Below are positions 22,901 to 33,213 of a stretch of DNA of 55,985 bases, piece after piece. The stretch spans positions 1-55,985 of the forward strand of contig JAANBB010000266.1 in NCBI GenBank assembly GCA_014621425.1, written 5' to 3'. The notes under the pieces are model-generated. The model was not told the origin of the DNA and did not search any database. It worked only from the letters and a program-made list of their open reading frames with translations. Each line of letters starts with the position of its first letter. The stretch's first letter is position 1. A program made the translations under genes and the position numbers. The stretch comes from Cylindrodendrum hubeiense (lineage: Eukaryota; Ascomycota; Sordariomycetes; Hypocreales; Nectriaceae).

Positions 22901-25139
22901 ATAAGGGATCTCGCCATGCACTGAGTATGCTGCATAGCCGGATCAGAATCCTAGACACTCGCGCGGCCTGTCGCGTGATTTCTTGAATTAAGGCCTGAAC
23001 TAGGTCGGAATTATAGAGACGATATGATCCACTTCTGGGCTTTGACACGAATTTATGATGATATTTCTATTTAGAATCGCAAGTTCACAGTGGCTTAGTG
23101 GCTGGCACAATCTGAATCATGTTTAACCTGGAACCCTGTGGATAACTGGAGTCCCCATGAATGATCAGTTTTCCTTTACCGGCCTCCTCTCCACAGTTAC
23201 TATTGGCTGCAGCAACGAGCCCTGGAACTACCCTGTTGGGCATCAGCCTCGTACAATTAAGGAAGTGTCAGAAAACTCCGCGCAATTCTCAGGATTTGCT
23301 ATGAGGAACGGTGCTAAAGTGTATGGTGTGGTTTGACACCCGTTTGGCAATGTGCTCTTGAGTGCCGGGGTCAGAACCGCGCTCGAGGAACAGGGGTCCC
23401 TACAAACCCCGGTCCATAGCCCCCCTCTACTACCTACCAAGCCCGAGAAATGGCTTGATTCAAGCTGTTTTTAGTATTACTTGCATTATGGCCGACAACT
23501 CACCCTAGGTGTGCGATAGTGCTGGATCTCCTGACAAGGACGGACTTCGTGCCGAGGGCGCTTGCCAAGCCTTCCCCGTCAATGTAGCCTTCACAACACC
23601 CTCGCCTTCAGGCCGCTGCTACGTCTCCGAGAAGTCATGGTGGCGTCATTACACTTCAAAGTGGAAACCGTTGACAGCCAGAGATGGTTTACTGGAATGC
23701 GAGAAGCCACCCTTGCTCTAGACCCAACGAATTACGTGAGTTGATATCCAATTGATTTACGACAGTGGAATTAGCTCAAGGCTCGGGCCATAAGAAACTT
23801 GCATATGTAGCGACAGCCGTATCGGGCACCAACGTAATCTGAGGCTTGTGGGGGTCTTGTTAGACAGTCAAATGATGTTGTCAACGAGGCTACGTATGAT
23901 AATCGCAAGGGTCAGTGCTAACCAAAAGCAATTTATCATCCAATCGACCACTGAGGCCACCCACACCCGGAGAGATGCGTCATATCTATCCGTAGTCTTG
24001 AGGCTGATTTGAGACAAAAACCTCGCTGCCTCGGTCTGAGTGTTTCGGGCGGGGGGATCTGAGATCAGGCGCCGCGCCCGACGGGAATGATCGAGATGCC
24101 GAGAGCGTCAACTTTCTATTTGATAATGAAAATATTACCAAGGCCCTAATTCTTATGCGGCTGAGATTCTATCGAACAAGGAACCGCTCTCTATGGGTCT
24201 ACGGACAAACGGAGTAGCCGGCAGTGTCGGTTGTTTAGCGTTGTTATCTCCCCAACTCCCTGATCCCCCCTTTCAAGTCCCTTGGATCGTTTGTGAAATT
24301 CTGTCTAGTCACAAGCCAGGTCAATTCTAGATATTTTGATTGATAATTTGTGCATAAGAGACCGCCCTACGCACGCCTGTTTGCTGTGGCGAAAGCTACA
24401 GGCATTATCGTGACAGTTACCCCTCTATCTAAGCGGTGACCATCCTCCCCTCCCCCCGAGTTTGGCCTCTGGCCTGTTTCAATTCTGATTAACTAGCCGC
24501 AGCATATTTCAAACTCAACCTTCGAAGAAATCGGACCGCGCCGTCTCACTTGTTCACGAACATTGTGACTACCCAGAACGACCATTGATACAATCACACG
24601 AGCTTTGAACAACCATGCCCCCCATCAAGCATCCACGCAACTCGAATTCGTGCCGAGGTCCTCGTCGTACCCGTTATGATTGCCCGCGACGCATCCGCAG
24701 TCACCTAGACACCCAGTACTCGATCCAATCCCTCCAGATTTCAGTCATGGATGTTGCAAGTGCCGAGTCAACAATACCAAGCCTGGTGTGACATGTTTTC
24801 ACAGGTTCCACAACCACAACACCAAAAGCCGTTTCCCGCCTTTGTGAATCAAAAGTCCCCTGGGAGGTTATGCAAAGTCTTCTTTAGGCTTCTTGTTGAA
24901 GGTTATACCTACTATGCTCGCCCATGAGACTCTGAAGAAGAACAAACATCCTGGGTTCAACGTTATGGTAGACATCCAGAAGTGGCCGATGTCGTGCAAA
25001 CCATGGTCTGCCTATCCAAGCATGAGCCTACGATTACGATATAGAGGAGGAAGACCCCGGCTTTGAAGATAGTCGAAGCATCAAACTTGGGATAGACTCT
25101 GCAGCCTCCCCCCTTGAACTCTATTCGCTTGCAAAGATC
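19954..25139. other. 5.2-kb gene-poor region
   Basis: No intact gene can be supported. Only short, overlapping frames without domains are present, and from about 21 kb onward the sequence looks less GC-rich than the flanking genes. No terminal inverted repeats, long terminal repeats or reverse-transcriptase motifs were seen by eye. The right end, 24615-25130, carries a degraded coding fragment listed separately. This could be decayed (possibly RIP-mutated) repeat sequence or a species-specific island. Confidence 0.5.
24615..25130 (+). pseudogene. Candidate decayed coding fragment upstream of the Ser/Thr-rich protein gene
   Basis: From an ATG at 24615 the frame reads a basic Cys/Arg-containing stretch (CRGPRRTRYDCPRRIRSHL) and then breaks. 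Protein-like segments continue in shifted frames: HGCCKCRVNNTKPGVTCFHR near 24759, EEEQTSWVQRYGRHPEVADV near 24937, and an acidic DIEEEDPGFEDS near 25038. Stops and shifts separate them. This looks like a once-continuous protein with a Cys/His-containing middle part, now disrupted. The product is not recognised. An intron-rich live gene is the alternative but I could not build one with proper splice signals. Confidence 0.3.
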
Positions 25140-26112
25140 ATGCAGTTTGTCCTACTTCTCCTTCTCCTGGCTACAGGGGTATTATCTACCATAGATTTAT
25201 CAATTGGAGAAAGGAAGTCTACAACTAGCCTCCAACCTGGCATTGAAACTACTACCAAGAAACCCATTTCGACAGTCGACTGTCTCTTCACAACCAAGAA
25301 GACAGACCATGTCTCCCCAGCCTCTGTGCCACCCCTTTCTAGAACGACCATATGCACGAAACAGTGCATTGTTCTGACACTTTCTACGTCAATCAAGTAA
25401 GGGTTTAAGATGTCTCATTTTCAGACAGTACTCTAACTGTGACACAAGGCCAACTGACGGGTCGATATCTCGCGTTCCTAGTAGTTCGGCTATTTCTACT
25501 TCCTGTCTCACGGTCTCGGACACAAGTACTGATTATTCTGAATCATCTACGCCACTTCACTCATTAGTCTCGGTGCCGATCTCTGTCGCAACGAGGGCGT
25601 CATCTTTCTCTTCTTTGACGGGTTTTACTACGAAGAGCACCAGTCGCGCCGATATTTCAGAGCCTTGTTCAACTGATATAACCATAACGAAGACAATAGT
25701 GGAGACACAGTGGTCCAAGACACCCGTCATAACAACGTTGGCGCGCACACGGTCAGTCACGATAAAGACGGTGATCGTGGAGACGTATTCGACATCGACA
25801 GGAGAGAGAACGTTGCTGTTTACTCGAACGACAACTGCGACTTTCCATGAAATTAGCTTAGATGCGACGTGTTTGGGGGTGAATAGCTGTTGTGCTGCCT
25901 GCTCGACGCCTACCGCGCTAGAAGCAAGCGCTCAAGACTCGGTTTCCCCTGAATCTTCGGTTACGAGCGATGTCGAGAGCCAGAGAATAGCGATTGATTC
26001 GACAGTGCTGACGACGGAAGCCGATCGCACGTCAACCTCTACGGCTGGAGCAGCAGCAGTAACTGTAGGACTTGTAGGCGCTGTGGTTGGATTTTTGGCT
26101 GTGTTGGCATGA
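25140..26112 (+). CDS. Small Ser/Thr-rich secreted or GPI-anchored protein of unknown function
   Basis: Exons 25140-25396 and 25449-26112 flank a 52 bp intron (GTAAGG donor, CTAAC branch site, AAG acceptor); product 306 residues. The first ~16 residues (MQFVLLLLLLATGVLS) form a signal peptide. The body is extremely rich in Ser and Thr with repeated TITKTIVET/TIKTVIVETYST-like strings, suitable for O-glycosylation, and contains a Cys cluster (CLGVNSCCAACS, about 233-244). The C-terminus AGAAAVTVGLVGAVVGFLAVLA is a hydrophobic tail preceded by small residues, as in GPI-anchored cell-wall proteins. No enzymatic domain is visible. Its isolation in a gene-poor stretch is typical of lineage-specific surface proteins. 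The frame is open upstream of the ATG back to 25026 without another ATG. Confidence 0.7.
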
Positions 26113-28330
26113 TTCTTTAAGGGGGCAGAGATAAGCAGCAGAGACTTGGGGTACTGAATCGTGTCCCACGCCAGCAGAATCAGACTCGTCGGCTGGGCCA
26201 GCGGGAAGAGAATGGCATAATCACCCCCGTGAGAGATTCTTTTACGTACCATAACGCTTTCAGAGAGGGATCTTAGAAACAAGCGTAGCAGAGCCGCATG
26301 AAGTTTTCTCTTTCCTCGCCACAGAGCTTCAACAGTCACCGGATTATCCTTGTAAAATGCCAATGCAGGCAACTCGAGACATATGGGAGCGGAGAACCTC
26401 ATCCGGACCCCCGTGTGTTAGACACGATGCCCCTATTGAGTATACCGTATCGATTAGCCTTTGTTGGACATTCATTCACAAGGTTGGGCAGCTAGCTGCC
26501 GAGTCTGATCCCGTGTCTTGACGATGGCGAAGCAAATATCACATCCGGCCCAAAGGCGTTTAGACACGTGGGCCTTGGCTTTCTATTTTCACATTGAGGT
26601 GATACAGCTGACCTCTGGATGCTAGCGTACGTTGGAACCAACAGGTAGGCTACGAAAGCAGCCCAGGCGGATGGTCAGGTAGGATGACTTCCGATTGCTC
26701 CTTCGCTCGACCCGCAGCAGACCGGTTTATGTGAATCAGGCTCCGCGGCAAGCAATGAAGGGCCTCAGCTGTCCCGACCAGCCCCGACTCCCGGATTTGC
26801 CACATCCACGACGAAATCTTCCCTCCATCCCTGACGATGCAACAAGGAACAGGCTGCCAACCAGAGGCTACCTTCAGGGGTCATGTCTCGGCTGCTGAAT
26901 GCTGGTTTTGGTGATCAGATCGTCCGTTCAGGAGGCAACCACATGCATACCGGGGACTGACGTTAGGCTACGGTAAAGTCATGTTATTTTACATCCTGAA
27001 TACCACCGTACTGAAGATGAGCTTGGTTTGTGACCTGCCACGCGATGGAGCTTCTAGCGTAGGCTAATGTCACTTAGTAAATTTATGCCAAACACCGACA
27101 CCATCCACCGCCAGCCTAATTCTTAGCTCTCCTGACTCGATGGCGTCAATTTGACAGGGCGCTTCGACCATCCATCTGTTAGCCTGATATTGAAGTGGTG
27201 GCACACCGTAAGCACCCACACCGTCACGTCTGCAACGTTCACACTAGAGCGTTGACATCGGTACGTTTCCGCGCTCTGTTCGCTTGAATTCTACTGGTTT
27301 GCCCGGATTTTGGGAACCAGTGGATGCTAAGATGGAGACGGTGGAGCATCGGTAGGTCGTATGTTAGCACCGATCTTCGCGGAAAGGAGAGTGTTGGCCC
27401 GTTGAACTCCATCATGGCTCGCGGATGTTCGCCGGGCTCCCCGGCTCGTGGAACAAACCAGGACAGGACGTTAGATTAACTAGCTCTTTAAGAGGCCACA
27501 CACTCGCGTCACAGACGTGGGGTGACAACCTATAACCGAGTCAGGGCTGACCACCACAGGGCAGCCCGGCATTGTAAAGTTGCGTCGACGTCGGTAATCG
27601 CGCGCAGGCTGGAGCTCTGACGCCACTCACAGTATCACAGAGTGACGAGACGGATCGAATGAGCGTGTAGTGACGTGGTTTATGTGATGCAACGGTCCAG
27701 TGGATGTGCTAGCACGGCATCGTGTGGACCGGATAGCAAGACGTCTGAGGTGTTTGTTCAAGTGCAAATGTGCCTTCAGCGAGGCGGCTGATGCTCCATA
27801 AGGAGCCCCATTGTATCAATGCATACGGGCCCGCTTTGTCAACGATGACAAGTAGATACTTCATGGTGGGTGGGCCAAGGGTGTCGAGGCGCCGGGCTTC
27901 AACTCTGTTCGGGGACCAGGCGAGACCCCCCGGAGAGTGAAACCTGGAACCGGGCCGTGCTACGCCCCTGTGCTACATTCCTATGGGTGACGCGGTTTAC
28001 ACGATTACTGGCGACCTAGAACGTAGAGGACAGACGGACGGGCTCATTGAGTTATTTTGGGGGATAGAATCAATCTTGGTAAATATCCTAACTAATTGAA
28101 ACTAAAGAGCGACGGGATACATGATGTGTCGTAAACATAGAACCAGTTGAAGGGAGTAGATGTTTGTATTGCGCGTAAAATACAGGTGCAAACTCGGCGA
28201 AAACAGAGTTTCAATGGGAATTCCAGGCAGTTCAAGATACTGTTAAGGGGTAGGGAAAACCAAATGTGTAGTCGAATAGGTAAAAGAATGTCAGTATGAG
28301 GCCATGAGTGCAATATTGAAACATCGGAGT
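26113..28330. other. 2.2-kb intergenic region without supported gene
   Basis: Only short frames occur and none has protein-like composition. It separates the Ser/Thr-rich protein from the 3' end of the dioxygenase. No repeats longer than about 10 bp stood out by eye. Confidence 0.5.
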
Positions 28331-29803
28331 TCATTCAGTATCCGACAGGTCCAAGTCCTCCTCGATCAGAAAAGCAGCAGAGCCGGTAGTGTAGCGCTGG
28401 AAGGGGTAGTCAACGACTGGAACCACTGGGTAGACTCTGGCGCGAATCTTTCGGTTCTCTCCATAGGCCGCCTCCCAGGGGGGGAGCAGGGCGTCAGGAA
28501 TTGCCCAGCCCAGCTTCTGGCTGCGAAGCCAAAGTCTGACCATGTGGCGAGACGAGTTCTCGTCATCCTGGTAACGATCTCGTCTGTGGAGCAAGGCCAA
28601 ATTGTTGAAGAAGAGGATGTCTCCTTTCTTCAGTGTCAATTGCAATTCCGCTCGAGCAGCCGACTCCGAAACTGCCTGGAGAGCATGTCGCTGAGATGGA
28701 GTCAGAGGAGGAATATTGGAGTCGATCATTTTTGGGTGCGGTCCCAGTCGATGAGGGTCGAGGCTGACCAGGAGCTTGCCATCGTGGAAAGTGAACACGG
28801 GAGCCAGGTAGTAGGTGGACTTACGCCCAGAACTGTAGCGAAATACCATTAGCAACGTCCTACGGACAAATAGACTGTGAGACCGAGATTCCTTACAGTT
28901 GTACGGGCCAGTTGGGAGCCAGGAGAGTTTTGACAACCTCGGGCTCGCGGTTCAAAAGGTCGTTGAACACCCACCAAGCGGAGCTCAGATAGGTGTAGCC
29001 GCCTTTCTCTGCGCTGTTGCGAACTTGGAGAGATAGAATGTCACACCCCATGTCGGTATGGAACGGCTGCAAAGAATATTAGCCCAGGGGCGATTTGGGA
29101 ATGTCAGGGCGCGCATACCAGGGCCTCGTTAGTGTGGATTCCATGACGACGACTCGCTGGAACGGTCCACTGCTTCGACTCAGTAACATGGGCTAGAACT
29201 GTCAGATAGTTCTCCAGACACGAGTAAATGAGAGAGAAGATGGTGGGGCATGGGGTTTGGGTTTGGTAGACGTACATAACATGTTACCCTTACGGTCCTG
29301 CAGACCCCTTTGCTCGGCGATGTAGTTGGCGAGACCCAAGAAGACGATGACACTGTCTTCGACGGTATAACGGGTCTCATCTAGGCCTCGAATAACACTG
29401 AACCCACGACCGAGATGGAGAGTCTCGGTGATGGCTCGAAGGCGGCGGGAGAGGCCAGGGAGAGGAAAGTTGTCCTGGGAAACCTCGTCCCCATCGAGAC
29501 CAAGTTCTGCGATTATTAGCCTTCAACACATTAGTTCTGGAGACTTTGTTCTGGGTTCTGACTCTTGAACTCAGAGAGAGCATTGTCAATCTCGAGGACA
29601 TCATCATGACCAAGTCGAAGGGTGTAAGGATGGTCATCCTTGAAGTCAGCCCCTGACCAGATCAATGGCCCAGCCAGAGTACCGGCTGACACCTTTACGA
29701 AGCGGTCGCCAGAGCTGTTTGTGTCTACAGCTTGGGCTGGATTGTGCTTAGGATCGTAGGGGGAACTCATGGCCGAGTCTAGGACTGGGTCTGTCAAAGC
29801 CAT
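28331..29803 (-). CDS. TauD/TfdA-family Fe(II)/2-oxoglutarate dioxygenase
   Basis: Five exons, 29803-29563, 29506-29276, 29198-29119, 29066-28897 and 28832-28331, give 407 residues. The metal-binding HTD (His 187, Asp 189) lies in PFHTDMGCDIL at the start of exon 4, and the distal His about residue 323 is in NNLALLHRRDRY, followed by SSRHMVRLWLRS carrying the Arg that usually binds 2-oxoglutarate. The N-terminal part (GRGFSVIRGLD, GNML) matches fungal members of the family. Related enzymes oxidise taurine, gamma-butyrobetaine or other small carboxylates; the substrate here is unknown. Introns are 52-77 bp. The first donor is a non-consensus GTCAGA, chosen because it alone restores FK-K-LGLDG continuity. 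It stands alone with no cofactor or transporter gene beside it. Confidence 0.85.
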
Positions 29804-31071
29804 GCTCGTGTTCTTCCACTTTGATGGATGATGAAAATAGTATGACAATAGCTGGGGGCAAGATCAGGAAGTAAGACAAGATAATTGGAGATTGCAGATC
29901 AAGTAGTATGCACTCTAAGAAAGCCGTGAGCCAGATCAACTCTCATTATCCAGGGGCGGGCAGCCTTCCTGTCGTTATATGCCCCCAACTCCCTCCCCTT
30001 GGATCCCACAGCCTTGTCCACAGCAAACAGAGATACACACGTTCCGCACTTCGCGGCGAGATTAGACGCCGGAGCTGAACAGAATGGGCCCTCTGTTGGT
30101 TGTTAGCTTCGATATGGGCCCCATGATACTAGCAGGTCGTCACAAATCCAGATGGGGATCCCGGGCCTCCTCGGATTTCCGGTGAGGGAGGGATGTGCAG
30201 GTTCCGGGATCCCTCTGTTGGTCGACGCAAGGCGATGTCATAGTCGCAAAGAACCAACAGGAGGGCATGTGGGAATCGTGGGGCGGCAGGAGTGACTCGA
30301 TGCCGGTGTTGACCGACGAGGTTTGCAGAAAAGATGCACAATAGGAGGTCGTGAGCACCGGATGGCGACCGGATGACGAGTCTTGGCACTACGCTGAGAG
30401 GAAAACGTTGGATGTGACGGCATTGAGGGAACGCCTTTTAGTTGCAATAGATCTGTCACTTACAAAGTCGAATTGAAGCCTCATGGCTCGTGAATATACT
30501 ATCTGACAATGCCCAAGAGAAAGGTGAGTCGCCAGACTTCTCCTTTGCACAGACCTGCCCCCACATAGCATACAGAAGTTTGGAGTAGTCTAGCGAAGTG
30601 TTCATGCCAGACATGTCAGTCTCGCGGGACGGCCCCCTCTCGTACATCCCCGGGATCCGGATCCTCAACCGTCAAACGCCGGAGGATCCTTAACGACGAG
30701 CTAACTCGACTAGGAGAAGATCAAGATCACGATGCATGTGATGTTCAGACTGGTCGCATTAGCCTTTGTGATCTGAAAAACAACTTGGGAGACATGGGGG
30801 GCCAGTCGAGATGCCATGCCAGGAGCATTAATAAGGATTGCAGGTTGGCCAGCCTGCTTTGGCTGAGGGAGGGAGGGCATGCACTGTACCCACGACGTCT
30901 CCTCCCTTCCTCCCTTGGACCGCTGGCTTTGGATCTTATTTCTTTTTCCATTTCTCTTCCTTCCCGCTGTTTATGACCTGTTCGGGCACTCCGCATGCTC
31001 TTCGGTAATGATGACGAGTGACACCAGCAACTAATGATCGTTTCTTAGACATTTCAAAGCCAATTACGGAG

Positions 31072-31092
31072 TACGGAGTACGAAGTACATGA
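31072..31092. repeat. TACGGAGTACGGAGTAC-type element
   Basis: Two and a half overlapping GGAGTAC units followed by GAAGTAC. Similar ACTCCGTACTCCGTA strings are scattered through many Sordariomycete genomes; a related TACTCCGTACTCGGTAC lies at 50045-50060 in this window. Confidence 0.6.
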
Positions 31093-31783
31093 TTTGAGCC
31101 GCAAGCCGCAAGCCGCATAGGTACAGGCCAACAGGCGCTCGAAATGTATATTTGAGCGAGGACGAGACAATGGCCGTCGAGTTTGGCCGTTCAATGCCCA
31201 AACCACGTATTAGTGCACATCTCTCTTCCCTCGCCGACCCATCCAGCCTCATATCCGACGTCCCCACTTGTGGGTTGTGTCGTGGGGCGTTATGGAGGCT
31301 CTGGCAGCACCGGGCTTGCCTGGCCGTTGCGGCCATCATGGGGCAGGCATCTGCCGTGTGTGAAATCAAACCGGTCAAGCTCTCAGGTGGAATTCATGGA
31401 GGGTAAAAAGCCTAGACGAGCCGTGATTGGTGGTTGTATGTGCAGGGGTTGCCACCTATCCACAATCCTGACCAGGGCGACTCCAGCAAAGACACACCTC
31501 TCCCACGCCCACACCATGTGGCTCAATGATGGCTTTACATATTGGTTTGGGGATCCGGGCACACACGCATCACTTACTGGAACAGGGAATGGCTGGTCAA
31601 TTGAGGCCCCCGAGGCACACGGCAGTTGTAGGGCCTCACATACCAGGTCGTCCTTGTTGCGTTACTTGCCCTCGGTGTCCGTACGCGCCGACCAGGCTGC
31701 ACAAAAGCAACGGGCAGGGCACACTGCACTTTTACATTGCCCGTGTACAGGCACGCAGTGCTATGCCATGTACATCTGTACCA

Positions 31784-31810
31784 GCACCCAGCACCCAGCA
31801 CCCAGCACGA
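31784..31810. repeat. CAGCACC microsatellite
   Basis: Four consecutive CAGCAC(C) units. Non-coding. Confidence 0.6.
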
Positions 31811-33213
31811 CTGGGATTGTCCCACTCTTGGCTGACCGGGGTTAACCACGGCGGCCATCGGGATTGGAGAGACTCGGACGCCACTATGTATCCCTCGACT
31901 ACGTAGTATCTTTGCGAGAGACAAGTGGACAGGCCCCGACGCGGGACGGAACCTGCCCCCGACAGAGGAGCCACCGTTTCTCCCTGTGACATCTGTGCCA
32001 TTTCTTCCCCGTGTTCCTGTGTGCGTGTGTGCCTGAGCCTCGTCAGGCCCTTGCCCGTTCCCCGCGTCTCGAACCGTTGCTCGACACACGATCGAGCGAT
32101 GCTGACATTGACCAAGTCCCTGGGCGACACGACTCGGCAACTTTAACCGGGGTTAAGGCTTCGAACCATCGCTTCGGAATGGCGCCGACTAATGGCAGCC
32201 GGGCTAGGATCCGCGTAAGTCGAATCCCCTTGTTGATTGATCCGTCGTCCTCGTCGCCCCTCAGTTGCGGAGCTTTCGTCCCAGGCCACACCACCAACCG
32301 TCCCCCCACCCTGATCTAGATACGTTGGATACTACGATGTTGTAACTAGCTTCAGCCTGGCAGTTTGATGTAGAATGTACAGGAGGCTCTGCCGGTGGGT
32401 ATGTATTGGTTGGGTCCATCGATCGAGGCCGAGTGGATTGAACGCGGCGTTTGACCGCCCTTTGCACCGTGAGTGGTGAGAGTACGGTCATGAGTCGACA
32501 ACGGGACGGAACGGGTTGGCATTACTGGCATGGGACCGAGCTGTAGTGGATGGCATGACATGACCGAACGGCGAGATGGAGGGACACATGGAGACGGAGC
32601 GAGTGGAATTCCGCGCTTGTGAGAGCCGGTGCGGTTGGCACCTAGGACCCTTGAGCAGACATTGGACCCTTGGCTTGGACCACACGGCGGCAGTCCTCGA
32701 ACTAACAGGCTGAGGCAGAAGACGAAAAGGCAGACGCCTAGATCGACGGCCAATGCAGCCTCCCGGCTTCCCCGGCTGAAACCCCGTCGCGCGAACCAAC
32801 AACACGCTACCGAGGCTCAACATGGTGTTGAGGCACAGGCCACAGAGGCACAGCACAACGTGAGCACACATACAGACACCACAGAGACAGAGACCGAGAC
32901 AGAGACACAAGCACACAACACATCCTACGCATACTACGCATATGCAGACGCAGACGGTGCAGAGTATGCGGTCAGAGAGGCCCCCCAGCTAGGGGCACCC
33001 TCTCTGCTACCGCCGCTCTCGTCCATCGTCGATGCTCAGCAAGCCACCACGAACATCTTCGCTGAGTTGCCACTGCCGTCTCAGGGGCCGCCCATCTCTC
33101 CTCGTGACAACAATTCCAGGGACTTCCCGTCAGGCCCGTCAGGTCCGTCATCAGAAGTAAGTGTGACCAGTCAGCACCATCATCTACCTAGAGCCCCCTG
33201 TTGGATTCCCCAG

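Larger units (their letters stand above)
29804..33213. other. 3.4-kb divergent intergenic region
   Basis: It lies between the dioxygenase start and the first confident exon of the zinc-cluster protein. No gene is supported. It holds a TACGGAGTACGGAGTAC element (31074-31090), a CAGCACC microsatellite (about 31786-31808) and a CA/GA-rich tract near 32860-32925. The last ~180 bp before 33157 (frame +1, Pro/Ser-rich) may be an upstream coding exon of the next gene, since a consensus GTAAGT donor occurs at 33157. Confidence 0.45.

Noticed and set aside
32150..32172. tRNA B-box-like GGTTCGAAGCC on the minus strand
   Set aside because: The flanking bases do not form a T-stem or acceptor stem, and no matching A box was found at the right distance.
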